Part shown: positions 8,748 through 17,090 of the stretch, piece by piece
How the letters are laid out: each line of letters opens with the position of its first letter
How positions within the stretch are numbered: the stretch's first letter is position 1
Origin: Physcocola sp002396385
GTDB taxonomy: Bacteria > Bacteroidota > Bacteroidia > Bacteroidales > Paludibacteraceae
Reading direction: 5' to 3'
DNA: 60,142 nucleotides
NCBI GenBank assembly: GCA_946535435.1
Contig: CAMNDM010000017.1
Span: 1 to 60,142, forward strand
Made by a program: the position numbers and the translations under genes
Notes under the pieces: model-generated
Told to the model about the DNA's origin: nothing
Database searches by the model: none
What the model saw: the letters and a program-made list of their open reading frames with translations, nothing else

Positions 8748-8779
8748 CAAAGGTAACTATTTTTCTACCATTATGCAAA
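8748..8779 (-). promoter_or_regulatory. Bacteroidetes-type promoter of hicAB
   Basis: Read on the minus strand, TTTG (8776-8779) is followed after exactly 20 bases by TACCTTTG (8748-8755), matching the TTTG-N19-21-TAnnTTTG consensus of the Bacteroidetes primary sigma factor. It gives hicAB transcription that does not depend on the phage late operon. Confidence 0.85.
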
Positions 8780-8814
8780 TTTATTGCCCAGAATTTACCG
8801 CAACGCACTCATTT

Positions 8815-8840
8815 TTTGTAAATTCGTAGATATTAATCTA
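8815..8840 (+). promoter_or_regulatory. Candidate phage late-promoter element (site 2)
   Basis: TTTGTAAATTCG (8815-8826) leads directly into the perfect palindrome TAGATATTAATCTA (8827-8840), four bases before the spike ATG. The arrangement TGTAAAT-TAGAT...TCTA also occurs at 14748-14803. No clear upstream TTTG box at the right distance is seen, which would suit an activator-dependent phage promoter. Confidence 0.45.
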
Positions 8841-8844
8841 TATT

Positions 8845-9362
8845 ATGAGTGCATTATCTGAAATACGGGAAGCCATTCAGAGCATGGCGCACCAGGATAG
8901 TGAACAGCGCACGAACTGGCACGTGGGAACCGTCACCCGGGTGGATGCTTCGGGTGATACGTGCTCGGTGCGGTGTGAGGGTGCGGTGTGGACGGGCGTC
9001 CGCCTGTGTGCGGTGGCTGACAGCGCCAACGACTTCCACATCGTGCCGAGGGTCGGCAGTATGGTGGTGGTGGCGGACATGAGCAACGGAGGCATGGCCG
9101 ATTTGGCCGTCGTGCTGTTCAGCCAAGTGGAACGGATGACGTTCCAGGATGGGAAACACACCACCGCTAACGCCGACGTGCTGAAGGCGGAGCTGGACAA
9201 GCTGACCGCACGGGTGGATGCACTCTACGACACATTCAACAGCTGGACACCGGTTGCACAAGACGGAGGGTCGGCGCTGAAGACACAAGCCTCGGCACAT
9301 CTGGCGGGCAAACCAAGGAGGACTGGGGCGATATACAGAACGATAAAATTAAGCACGGATGA
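8845..9362 (+). pseudogene. Baseplate spike (gpV/Mu gp45-like), apparent frameshift
   Basis: The first ~150 residues match a contractile-phage spike: helix, then an OB-like region (WHVGTVTRVDASGDTCSVRC), then an assembly helix (LKAELDKLTARVDALYDTFN). In the starting frame the protein continues past 9315 into Arg-rich sequence overlapping the next gene by over 100 bases. In the -1 frame from 9315 it reads KEDWGDIQNDKIKHG and stops at 9360-9362, giving the usual ATGA overlap with the next gene. This points to a one-base loss near AAACCAAGG (9310-9318), a sequencing error, or less likely programmed shifting. Confidence 0.7.
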
Positions 9363-9658
9363 GAAACAAGCGGTACGGCATACAGATAGACGACAGCGGC
9401 GACTTGGTGGTCGCAGATGGCGGTCTGTCCATGGGCGACACCCTGGCGCAGAACGAGTTCCTGCTACTGGCTAGCGGTCCTGGCGACTTGAAAGAGTCCC
9501 CGCTAATGGGTGCAGGCATCTCCGACATGGTTGGCGATCATGACATGACGGGCTGGAAAAGGCGCATCATCGACGCACTGAAGGACGACGGACTGCGGGT
9601 GCGGAGTCTGGAACTGGCGGCCGACGGCACACTGACCCGACTGGAGGCGGACTACTAG
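9359..9658 (+). CDS. Baseplate wedge protein, gp25/W-like
   Basis: The 99-residue protein (GIQIDDSGDLVVADGGLSMGD, then PLMGAGISDMVG and IIDALKDDGLRVRSLELAADG) fits the small gp25/P2 W/Mu gp46 family that forms the inner baseplate wedge and nucleates sheath polymerisation. Its ATG overlaps the corrected stop of the spike gene. Spike-W order is conserved in P2- and Mu-like phages. Confidence 0.7.
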   Translation: MRNKRYGIQIDDSGDLVVADGGLSMGDTLAQNEFLLLASGPGDLKESPLMGAGISDMVGDHDMTGWKRRIIDALKDDGLRVRSLELAADGTLTRLEADY

Positions 9659-9662
9659 GCCT

Positions 9663-10271
9663 ATGGACTTGGAGACGTTCGCAAAGAAGCTGGGCAAGGA
9701 CCTCGGGCAGTTGCGGAACCACCTCAACCGACGGGTTCCCGGTGTGGCTGGCCAGGAGCTGGTCAACTTCTTCAAGCGGAACTACCGCCGTGGCGGTTAC
9801 GAGGACGGAGGTTTCCACGCCTGGAAGGTGACGAAGCGACAGCTCAGCGGCATGAAAGGGGCAGAGGGCAAGTACCTGCCACTGCACAGCCGCAGAAACG
9901 CCCTTTTTTCGGCCATAGCGTACAAAACGGGCGACGGGTGGGTGTCGGTATTCAACAACGCCCCCTATGCCGATATACACAACGATGGCGGCACGATCAC
10001 CATAAGGCTGACCGACAAGATGCGCCGGTTCTTCTGGGCGATGTACTACAAAGCCAACGGAATCAGGCGCACCACAGGCGGGAAAGGACGCAAGAAGGCG
10101 AAGACAAAAGCCACCATGGTGGCGGAACAGTACAAGTGGATGGCACTGACCAAGCGGAAGACCTTCACCGTGAAGATACCACAGCGTAAATTCATCTACG
10201 ACTGCAAGGAGGTGCGCGGCATCGTTAAAGAACTGGTAAAGAAAGAAGTGGTTAAATTCTTGAAAATATAG
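9663..10271 (+). CDS. Phage virion morphogenesis/tail completion protein (gpS/Mu gpG-like)
   Basis: The 202-residue protein has the N-terminal helices and GGYEDGGFHAW-type core of the tail completion family (P2 gpS, Mu G), plus a LHSRRNALFSAI stretch and a Lys-rich C-terminus (KVPQRKFI-type IPQRKFIYD motif near residue 180, shared with family members). It probably completes the tail or head-tail joint. It begins four bases after the W-like gene and is followed by the terminator-like gene. Confidence 0.7.
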   Translation: MDLETFAKKLGKDLGQLRNHLNRRVPGVAGQELVNFFKRNYRRGGYEDGGFHAWKVTKRQLSGMKGAEGKYLPLHSRRNALFSAIAYKTGDGWVSVFNNAPYADIHNDGGTITIRLTDKMRRFFWAMYYKANGIRRTTGGKGRKKAKTKATMVAEQYKWMALTKRKTFTVKIPQRKFIYDCKEVRGIVKELVKKEVVKFLKI

Positions 10272-10275
10272 CTAT

Positions 10276-10785
10276 ATGGAGAACTTATTGACAGCGATAA
10301 TAGACATACTGGAGGAGCACGGGCGAGAACTCGGGCTGTCGTACATCGACGAGGAGTACGGACAGGTGGAGATGCTCGACAGCGACAACGCCGAGACCTA
10401 CCCCGTCACGTTTCCCGCCGTATTGGTGGACAGTTCTGGCGAGCAGTGGGAGCAACTGGGCAGGCAACACCAGAAGGGGCTGGCCACCGTGAACGTGAAC
10501 ATCTACATCGACTGCTACCACGACACGCACGCCTACAGTAACACACGGCACCGTGTAGCCGAACGGATGGGGCTCGTCCGCTCCATCACCGAACTGCTGC
10601 AGGGCGTCACCCCCATCGAGGGCGTAACGGGCGTACTGACCCGCACAGCTGCCACCACCAGCACCAACGCCCACGGCATAAAGATGTACCAGATAACTTT
10701 CACAACACCGGTATACGAGTCATTCGACCGCACGGAGACGCACGAGGTACAGACAGTAACCATTAACGCAAAACTGAGCCGATGA
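10276..10785 (+). CDS. Tail terminator-like protein (Mu gp37 type)
   Basis: The 169-residue alpha/beta protein (N-terminal helix LLTAIIDILEEHG; VNVNIYIDCYHDTHAYS; C-terminal TFTTPVYESFDR) has the size and strand order of tail terminator proteins that cap the tube before head joining. Placement after the tail-completion gene supports it. Its stop overlaps the small-terminase start by ATGA (10782-10785). Confidence 0.55.
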   Translation: MENLLTAIIDILEEHGRELGLSYIDEEYGQVEMLDSDNAETYPVTFPAVLVDSSGEQWEQLGRQHQKGLATVNVNIYIDCYHDTHAYSNTRHRVAERMGLVRSITELLQGVTPIEGVTGVLTRTAATTSTNAHGIKMYQITFTTPVYESFDRTETHEVQTVTINAKLSR

Positions 10786-11282
10786 GGAAGATAACACCCG
10801 CCAACGCCAGGCGGAAGGACATGGCGAAGATACTCTACGTGCAGGGCTACCAGTCGTCGCAAGAGATAGCCGAGAAGCTGTGGTGTGAGGACGGACAGAA
10901 CCCGCGTAGCAGGGCGAATGCGCTAATCCGCGGCTCTAAGATGGTCAACACGTGGATACGCGACGAGGGATGGGACGAACTCCGCACCAGTCTGTCCATT
11001 ACCCGTGACGCCAATTTAAAGAACCTCTACGCCCAAATTTCCACCATAACGAACAACATAGCCAGGCGGCCGCCCGAACAGCGTGTAGCGACGCAGGAAG
11101 AGGCTGAGATGCTCGCAAAGCTGGCGGACATCATCAGCAAGCTGGAGAAAGAGATAGGCATCAGCGAGATCGTGAACACGGGCATGCAGTTCATCGACTG
11201 GATAAAGACACACGACATAGGGGCCGCCAAGGAAGTCTGCACCTACTGGGACGAGTTCCTGAAGGCGAAAATGACCGGATAA
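10782..11282 (+). CDS. Terminase small subunit-like protein
   Basis: The 166-residue protein has an N-terminal helix-turn-helix (RRKDMAKILYVQGYQSSQEIAEKLW, two lines of helices around residues 9-40) and a long helical C-terminus (LAKLADIISKLEKEIG), typical of the DNA-recognition subunit of phage terminases. It directly precedes the large terminase by 16 bases with a good GGAGG site between. It would choose packaging start sites. Confidence 0.7.
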   Translation: MRKITPANARRKDMAKILYVQGYQSSQEIAEKLWCEDGQNPRSRANALIRGSKMVNTWIRDEGWDELRTSLSITRDANLKNLYAQISTITNNIARRPPEQRVATQEEAEMLAKLADIISKLEKEIGISEIVNTGMQFIDWIKTHDIGAAKEVCTYWDEFLKAKMTG

Positions 11283-11298
11283 GGAAAGGAGGTACGAC

Positions 11299-12825
11299 AT
11301 GAAGCAGGAGGACCGATTTGCGCTAAAGGAGTGGGAAGCCTACAAGAAGACGCTGGCGATGGACGTTGGCGTCGACCTACGCATGCCGCCCGCCGAGCGC
11401 CGCAAACTGAGGGCGGAACTGGAGAAGGACCCCATCAGGTGGATGCAGTACTTTTTCCCGAGTTATGCCAAATACCCGTTCGCCCAGTTTCACAAGGACT
11501 TCATCGGGCGCGTGCTCGAGCATCCGGAATGGTTCGAGGTTATAAGCTGGAGCCGAGAGCTGGCGAAGTCCACCGTCACCATGATGCTGGCGCTCTACCT
11601 AACGCTCACGGGGCGCAAGAAGAACGTCATCTGCACCAGTGCGACCGAGAAGGGCGCCATCAAACTGATAACGCCCTACCGCGAGCAGTTGGAGTTCAAC
11701 AGCGCCATCCGGCTGCTGTATGGCAAGCAACCCACCCTCGGGCAGTGGAAGGACAACGACTTCAAGGCCGCCTGTGGGGCGTCGTTCATGGCGCTCGGAG
11801 CAGGCAACAGCCCACGAGGCACCCGAAACGGAAGCGTGCGCCCCGACCTTATCATCGTGGACGATTTCGACACGGACGAGGACTGCCGAAACCCCGAGAC
11901 ACTAAACAACAAGTGGGAATGGTGGCAGAGGGCGCTCTACCCTACCCGTGCGGTCAGCGAGCCCACCACAATCATCTTCTGCGGCAACATCATCGCACAG
12001 GACTGCTGTATCAAGCGGGCGGGCGAGGTAGCCGACCACTGGGACATCGTCAACATACGGGACGAACACGGCCATAGCAGTTGGCCCGAGAAGAACACCG
12101 AGGAGCACATCAACCGCATACAGAAGAGCATATCGGCCGCCGCCTTCCAAGGCGAGTACTACAACAACCCGATCAGCGAGGGACGGATATTCAAGAGCCT
12201 GCAGTGGGCGCCCGTTCCTCCGCTGAGTTCGTTCAAGTTCCTCACCTGCTACGGCGACCCCTCCTACAGCGACAGGAAGAGCAGTAAATCGTCCATGAAG
12301 GCGCTAGTCCTTATCGGGCGGATAGGAAATACCACCTACGTGATAAAGAGCTTTGTGGCGCACTGTACGAATGCCGAGTTCATCGACGAGTACTTCAAGA
12401 TCCGTGATTACGTGGGCGGAGCGACCAACGTCTACTACTGGATGGAGAACAACAAGCTGCAGGACCCGTTCTTCAGTCAGGTCTTCATGCCGCTGTTGCG
12501 TGAGGCTGTTCGGGTTCGTGGCTCGCTGAACATAAGGGGCGACGAGACAAAAAAGACCGACAAGGCTACCCGCATCGAGGCGACCCTCGAACCGCTGGTG
12601 CGTGAGGGCCGTCTGCTGCTGAACGAAGAGGAGCGGCACTCGCCCTATATGCAGGAGCTGGAGAACCAGTTCAACCTGTTCGACATGACCCTGCCCTACT
12701 GCGCAGACGGTCCCGATGCCGTTGAGGGTGCAGTCGCCATCACCGACCGCAAGGAGCGGGAACTGTCGCCAGTTCTGACGACCAGCCTCCGCAGTTTGCG
12801 GCAATCGAACCGGACGGGCTGGTAA
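11299..12825 (+). CDS. Terminase large subunit
   Basis: The 508-residue packaging motor has an ATPase domain with a Walker A-like SRELAKST at residues 85-92, a Walker B LIIVDD at 184-189 followed by acidic residues, and a coupling motif region (FCGNIIAQD). The C-terminal half carries the RNase-H-like nuclease, with acidic residues in YGDPSYSDRKSSK (about residue 317) and DGPDAVEGAV near the end. It translocates DNA into the prohead and cuts it. Length is normal for Mu-like TerL proteins. GGAGG lies at 11287-11292. Confidence 0.9.
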   Translation: MKQEDRFALKEWEAYKKTLAMDVGVDLRMPPAERRKLRAELEKDPIRWMQYFFPSYAKYPFAQFHKDFIGRVLEHPEWFEVISWSRELAKSTVTMMLALYLTLTGRKKNVICTSATEKGAIKLITPYREQLEFNSAIRLLYGKQPTLGQWKDNDFKAACGASFMALGAGNSPRGTRNGSVRPDLIIVDDFDTDEDCRNPETLNNKWEWWQRALYPTRAVSEPTTIIFCGNIIAQDCCIKRAGEVADHWDIVNIRDEHGHSSWPEKNTEEHINRIQKSISAAAFQGEYYNNPISEGRIFKSLQWAPVPPLSSFKFLTCYGDPSYSDRKSSKSSMKALVLIGRIGNTTYVIKSFVAHCTNAEFIDEYFKIRDYVGGATNVYYWMENNKLQDPFFSQVFMPLLREAVRVRGSLNIRGDETKKTDKATRIEATLEPLVREGRLLLNEEERHSPYMQELENQFNLFDMTLPYCADGPDAVEGAVAITDRKERELSPVLTTSLRSLRQSNRTGW

Positions 12826-12875
12826 TCTATACCGTGCGGCTGGGATGCCCCGAAGCGCCCAGACGTTACGAAAAA

Positions 12876-12901
12876 GGGGGATGCCGTTTATGGCGTCCCC
12901 C
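12876..12901. terminator. Bidirectional terminator between terminase and lysis block
   Basis: A perfect 10-base-pair stem (GGGGGATGCC / GGCGTCCCCC, with a G-T pair) is preceded by AAAAA and followed by TTT. It separates the rightward terminase operon from the leftward lysis operon and can serve both. Confidence 0.85.
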
Positions 12902-12907
12902 TTTGCT

Positions 12908-13396
12908 CTATCTGTTTCTCGTAAACCACCAGCCGAAGCCGACCAGCAACATGGCCACTAGCAGCCACCACCATGGCGGTGAGGTGGAGGTGGTCTTCGC
13001 TGTTTCCGAGCGCGCCACCGAGGCGGAATCGCTTGCGAGGCTGTCAGAACGCACCCGCACGGCGGTAGCCTCCGCCTTGGTTTCGCCCTTCCTTACCTCC
13101 TTCTTGCGCACCAGCGCGCGCGCCACCGTCTTCACCGGCTGTCGGGAAACCGCCGTGGCGGTGTCAATAACGAAATAGGGATAGAAGTCGGTGCGTGTGA
13201 ACACCACCTCTGTGTCAGTCAGCCGGGTCGTGTCAACCAGGTACTCGATTACAGTGCTGTCCTTCTCGAACACGTTCTCCGACTTGTGCGTGTCGGTCGC
13301 CAGTTCCTCCTTCACGAGCTTCGCCCGAGAGGCGCACGAGTAGAACAGACACAGGCAGGCCGCCAGAACGGCCGCTATCAGCAAAATCCTCCTCAT
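12908..13396 (-). CDS. Candidate one-component spanin (u-spanin)
   Basis: The 162-residue protein has a lipoprotein signal (MRRILLIAAVLAAC with LAAC at residues 11-14; a second Cys at 21) and one C-terminal membrane segment (WWWLLVAMLLVGFGWWF, about residues 141-157). Its periplasmic middle is charged and Ser/Ala-rich. An outer-membrane lipid anchor plus an inner-membrane helix in one chain is the layout of the T1-type unimolecular spanin, which fuses the two membranes at lysis. The ATG overlaps the stop of the upstream gene (ATGA at 13393-13396), so it is coupled to the other lysis genes. Confidence 0.75.
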   Translation of the reverse strand: MRRILLIAAVLAACLCLFYSCASRAKLVKEELATDTHKSENVFEKDSTVIEYLVDTTRLTDTEVVFTRTDFYPYFVIDTATAVSRQPVKTVARALVRKKEVRKGETKAEATAVRVRSDSLASDSASVARSETAKTTSTSPPWWWLLVAMLLVGFGWWFTRNR

Positions 13397-13809
13397 GACG
13401 TAATCTTTAGCGTTACACATTCATTTCTCCTTAGCGCGGCATGTACGAGCCCGAAAAGGCGGTCCTCGCACTTCCTAGCCAGCGACAGCCAGCCGATGCG
13501 GTCGTTGATGCCCGTCAGGACACACCCCTGCGTGTCTTTCACGCTGTTACCAGCATGGAATAAGATATAGCGCTCGTTGAAGGCCTTATCGCCATCACGG
13601 GTTACCCAGAGCACGATGCGCCGGAACTTAGGCGAGTAGCGCTCCTTTATCGTGTACACACCCGCGGGTATGCGGTTGCCCTTGTCGCCCTCTGCCGTTC
13701 TGACGGGCAGTTCCATCGAGTTGCAGACGAACTCGCCATTGGCGAGGATCCGCCCAATCGTGTAGTCCTTTTTTGACCAGTTTCTTGTTAGCAGTATCTG
13801 CATAGTCAT
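13393..13809 (-). CDS. DUF5675-type phage lysis-associated protein
   Basis: The 138-residue protein contains LFHAGNSVKDTQGCVLTG (about residues 88-105), the hallmark of the DUF5675 family, whose His and Cys resemble the active site of L,D-transpeptidase-like peptidoglycan enzymes. Placement between holin and spanin suggests it is the endolysin or modifies peptidoglycan during lysis; this is inference. It starts at the ATG overlapping the holin stop (13806-13809); an ATG two codons later is possible. No signal peptide is visible, which fits holin-dependent release. Confidence 0.75.
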   Translation of the reverse strand: MTMQILLTRNWSKKDYTIGRILANGEFVCNSMELPVRTAEGDKGNRIPAGVYTIKERYSPKFRRIVLWVTRDGDKAFNERYILFHAGNSVKDTQGCVLTGINDRIGWLSLARKCEDRLFGLVHAALRRNECVTLKITS

Positions 13810-14270
13810 TCGCCCTTCAGGGCGTCTTCTAGGTCTGTTTTGTCCATGCTTATCTTTTCAGCCACCTCCGAGATGATAAGCTTCTTAATCAGTCCGAACA
13901 CCTTAATGCCCGGGAAAGCGATAGAGAGGTTGGCGATAATAGAGAGCGCCTCACTGACGATAATGACCGAAGTGTAGGCGCGGGTGATCCACATGTTGTC
14001 TATCTCGAGCGTCTTGTCGATTGTGGCGAACAGTAGGAACAGCCCGATGTAGACTGCCGACTTCGTGATGAAGTCGAAAATACGGCACGACAGCAAGCCC
14101 TTGCCTGCTCTCAGACTGCGAATAATGCCGCACAGGAAGTCGGCAAAAGCGGCAAAAAGGATGAACACGACCAAATCCTTAGAATCGCCTAAGAAGGTCG
14201 CCAGAAGGGCGAGTAGCGTGGCCACCCAGCCCGACACATGTGAGTAAATGTTTGCGAGTTTTTCCAGCAT
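13806..14270 (-). CDS. Phage holin (holin_4 type)
   Basis: The 154-residue membrane protein has at least three hydrophobic segments (WVATLLALLATFLG; VVFILFAAFADFLCGII; SAVYIGLFLLFATI) and a charged helical C-terminus (LIISEVAEKISMDKTDLEDAL). The DFLCGIIRS-type motif and length match Bacteroidetes members of the phage_holin_4 family. Holins time lysis by permeabilising the inner membrane. The start at 14270 is used because an upstream extension is Thr/Arg-rich and out of character. Confidence 0.8.
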   Translation of the reverse strand: MLEKLANIYSHVSGWVATLLALLATFLGDSKDLVVFILFAAFADFLCGIIRSLRAGKGLLSCRIFDFITKSAVYIGLFLLFATIDKTLEIDNMWITRAYTSVIIVSEALSIIANLSIAFPGIKVFGLIKKLIISEVAEKISMDKTDLEDALKGE

Positions 14271-14289
14271 GGTTTTATGTTTTGTTTGG

Positions 14290-14715
14290 TTAATAATGCG
14301 GGTCGTGCATAGGGTTTGAGTGGATGTAGAAGTTCGAGTTCTTCCGCTGGTCGTACGCAGGCAACTGGTCGGCATCAGCAATGGATATTTTGCCCGCCGA
14401 CACCTGCCTCAGCCACTCCATCGCCCGGTCGTATCGGTCTTGCCTGACTTTGCTCATTTTGTAAGGGTTGTGCAAACAGAACAGATGGTATACGGCTATG
14501 TCCTTCGCATACATCAGGATGAGCGTATTCCGCTCACTGCCCCTGCGGGCAAAAATGGCGTCCGTGTCGTAGCGTCCCGACAGGTAACCCTTCATCTCTG
14601 CAATCGCATCGTTCTCGCACTGTTCAATGACGGCCTCGTCGTTTCTGACCAGCGCGTCAAGAATCTCGGCGTGTATGGTGGAGTCGTAATCCCCTAATTC
14701 TATAAAGTCGCTCAT
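14290..14715 (-). CDS. Mu gp36-like head-tail protein (DUF1320)
   Basis: The 141-residue protein is mostly helical, with the family features LDALVRNDEAVIEQCENDAI, MKGYLSGRYDTDAIF and ILMYAKDIAVYHLFC. DUF1320/gp36 proteins are head-tail connector components of Mu-like phages. It is the first gene of the leftward lysis operon, an unusual partner for a structural protein. The divergent promoter region 14716-14802 lies directly upstream. Confidence 0.75.
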   Translation of the reverse strand: MSDFIELGDYDSTIHAEILDALVRNDEAVIEQCENDAIAEMKGYLSGRYDTDAIFARRGSERNTLILMYAKDIAVYHLFCLHNPYKMSKVRQDRYDRAMEWLRQVSAGKISIADADQLPAYDQRKNSNFYIHSNPMHDPHY

Positions 14716-14747
14716 AGTGTTAACAATTAATTTCTTGGCTATTTCTT

Positions 14748-14803
14748 TGTAAATATATAGGATTTAGTCTAAATTAGTGTAAAATTTCTTAGATATATTT
14801 CTA
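14748..14803. promoter_or_regulatory. Candidate phage late-promoter elements (sites 3 and 4)
   Basis: The 87-base divergent gap carries TTTGTAAATATATAGG and then TAGGATTTAGTCTA (14758-14771). A second unit follows: GTGTAAAATTTCT and TAGATATATTTCTA (14790-14803), 32 bases later and running into the protease ATG. The tandem arrangement of the same motif as at 797 and 8827 suggests a phage activator binding site, perhaps shared by both directions. Confidence 0.5.
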
Positions 14804-15822
14804 TGATTAAGGCACTATTATACGGAAGTATCGGATACGAGGTAGAGGCCCGTGACGTGGTTGAGTACCTCGACGCGCACAAAGACGAAGACGTCGAGCT
14901 CCACATCAACTCGCCAGGCGGTAGCGTGTTCGAGGCTATCGCCATGCGCACCGCCATCATGGCGCACAAGCGCATCACCCTTGTGGTGGATGCCATTGCG
15001 GCAAGTGCGGCGGCTATTATCAGCCTGTGCGGCAAGCCGCTGAAGATGGCAGACTATAGCCGCCTTATGTTGCACAGCGCATCGAGCTACGCATCGGGCA
15101 ACAAGAAGCAGATGCAAGAGGAGATAGCCATGCTGGAGAGCATCGACAACGACCTCGCCAGTATGATTGCCGACAAATTTGGGAAAGAAAAGGACGAGAT
15201 ACTCGCCACCTATTTCGACGGCTCCGACCACTGGTTAGACCGTGACGAGTGCATCAAGATGGGGCTGGCGGAGAAGTACGAGCCCGAAGGCGAGACGCAG
15301 AACGCGCACACCGCAGTGGTGTGGGACTGCATCAACTTCAAGCAGGCAAAAATGAACAATAACAATAAAAAGCAAAAGAACATGGATTTGACCAAATTCC
15401 AAGCTGTCGGGGCATTCAAGGAGTGCACGACAGAAGAGCAGATTGTCGACACCGCCACCCGACTGGCGGACGAGTTGGCCAATGCGCAGGCTTCTGCCAC
15501 CGCCAAGGACGCACGCATAGCGGAATTGGAGGCAGAGGTTGCCGCATTCGAGGCCGAAAAGCAGAAGGCACAGGACGACGCTGACGAGAAGGTCATTGCC
15601 GACGCTGTCGAGGCGGGCAAGATCACCAGCGAACAGGCCGACATCTACCGCGCCATGCTGAAGACCGACCGAGAGAACGCCCTAAAGATGCTAGACACCG
15701 TCAAGGCGCAACCCGAACCAAAGAAGGTGACCGACTACATCAAGGGTGAGGGCGGAAACGGAGAGCCGAAGAAGTCCTACTTCGAGGAACAGATGGAGCG
15801 CATTCGCAAACAGAATCAATAA
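14803..15822 (+). CDS. ClpP-like prohead protease fused to scaffold
   Basis: Residues 1-185 form a ClpP/S49-like serine protease: HINSPGGSVFEA oxyanion region (34-45), nucleophile Ser68 in DAIAASAAA, and His91 in LMLHSASS. Residues 200-339 are a charged coiled-coil scaffold (ARIAELEAEVAAFEAEKQKA, about 230-250). Such fusions shape and mature the prohead. The internal ATG at 15381 (KNMDLTKFQAV) could give a separate scaffold, as in Mu I/Z. It starts the head operon 19 bases before the capsid gene. Confidence 0.85.
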   Translation: MIKALLYGSIGYEVEARDVVEYLDAHKDEDVELHINSPGGSVFEAIAMRTAIMAHKRITLVVDAIAASAAAIISLCGKPLKMADYSRLMLHSASSYASGNKKQMQEEIAMLESIDNDLASMIADKFGKEKDEILATYFDGSDHWLDRDECIKMGLAEKYEPEGETQNAHTAVVWDCINFKQAKMNNNNKKQKNMDLTKFQAVGAFKECTTEEQIVDTATRLADELANAQASATAKDARIAELEAEVAAFEAEKQKAQDDADEKVIADAVEAGKITSEQADIYRAMLKTDRENALKMLDTVKAQPEPKKVTDYIKGEGGNGEPKKSYFEEQMERIRKQNQ

Positions 15823-15841
15823 CTAAAAACAGAGTAAGATT

Positions 15842-17014
15842 ATGGCAATTAACATTACCACCGCATTCCCTGGCGAGTTCTTGGATAAGATCTTGACCAA
15901 GGCAACCATCGGCAACGAGCTGGTTGAATCGAACCTCATCCACGTAGAGATGAACGTGTTGAAGCGCCTCTATTTCGGCAAGCTGTTGGCGACTGACATG
16001 CTGCAGCACCGTGTCGAGATGCCAACCGCTGATACCGCAAAAGGCAACCTCAACTATGCCGAAAACTACGTTGAGCCTAAGGACGTGATGGCCTACACCC
16101 GTTACAACCCTAGAACGTTCGAGAGCATTTGGCGCAAGTGGCAGCCTACCGGCCCGATGGCAAACGAGACCTGGGGACCAAAAGCGCAGGCCGACTTCTT
16201 GTCTGTCTTCGCTGACAAGGTGGCCGAAGAGGTCGGCTACCAGATGATTAACGGCATCTATTCGGAATCGACCGACGGCTTGTACTTCGATGGCATCGTG
16301 ACCCGCATTCTCGCAAATGCGAGCGTCCTCACTGCAGGAGCGGGTGAAACCACCTACGCCAAGAAGTTCAAGGCCATGCTGTCGAAGTTCGACAAGGCCG
16401 CACGCAAGAAGAAGAACTTGAAGTTCATCACCAGCATCGACGACTGCGACAACTACGACGAGGAGTTGAAGCTGAACACCTATAAGAACGGAGACCTGAC
16501 CATCCAGCAGAAGCTTGCCTACAACGGTATCCCTGTTGTGGGTCTGGCGCAGTGGCCAAAGGGTCTCATCGTTCTCACCCTTGCCGACTCGTCACTCGAG
16601 TCTAACTTCTACGCCGGTTGTGCTTGGCAGACCGACGATACCTTCATCAAAGAGGGGTTGGTTCAGGAGGACGGCGAACAGCACTTTATCAAGATGCTCA
16701 TGAAGTTCGACACGCAGATTGCACTGCCCGAGTACGTCGTGGTATGCGACGAGCGTGAGGCAACCGCCACCACCGTGACTGAGAACGTCATCGCCGTGGG
16801 CAACTACGTTAACAGCCTGGAGCAGGGCACCCTTGCGGCCAATGCGACCTACACGTTCGCAACCACCGGCGCGGGTCTGCTGAAGGGCGCTTCTGTCTAC
16901 GTGAAGAACGCCACCACCGGCAACTACAAGATCACCATCGGCACCAAGGTTCTGGCAAAAGGAGAGAGCGCAACCTTCTACTACGACGGCACCGCCTGGC
17001 GCGAAAAGGCATAA
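15842..17014 (+). CDS. Major capsid protein
   Basis: The 390-residue protein follows the protease-scaffold, where Mu-like phages carry the capsid. It begins MAINITTAFPGEFLDKILTK, with a helical N-terminal arm and an alpha/beta core (WQPTGPMANETWGPKAQADF, then a long helix at FADKVAEEVGYQMING). From about residue 315 a beta-rich tail (TYTFATTGAGLLKGASVYVK) may be an added surface domain. The gene has the cleanest codon usage in the region, expected for the most abundant protein. Confidence 0.8.
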   Translation: MAINITTAFPGEFLDKILTKATIGNELVESNLIHVEMNVLKRLYFGKLLATDMLQHRVEMPTADTAKGNLNYAENYVEPKDVMAYTRYNPRTFESIWRKWQPTGPMANETWGPKAQADFLSVFADKVAEEVGYQMINGIYSESTDGLYFDGIVTRILANASVLTAGAGETTYAKKFKAMLSKFDKAARKKKNLKFITSIDDCDNYDEELKLNTYKNGDLTIQQKLAYNGIPVVGLAQWPKGLIVLTLADSSLESNFYAGCAWQTDDTFIKEGLVQEDGEQHFIKMLMKFDTQIALPEYVVVCDEREATATTVTENVIAVGNYVNSLEQGTLAANATYTFATTGAGLLKGASVYVKNATTGNYKITIGTKVLAKGESATFYYDGTAWREKA

Positions 17015-17034
17015 GCACTGCTTCATGAAGGTAG

Positions 17035-17046
17035 CCCCGCAAGGGG
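17035..17046. other. Small GCAA tetraloop hairpin
   Basis: CCCC-GCAA-GGGG lies between the capsid stop and the sheath start. With no U-tract it is probably an mRNA stability or processing element rather than a terminator. Confidence 0.4.
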
Positions 17047-17090
17047 AGGGATAGGGGTCGGTATTATTTAACAACAAAACAAGGTAAACA

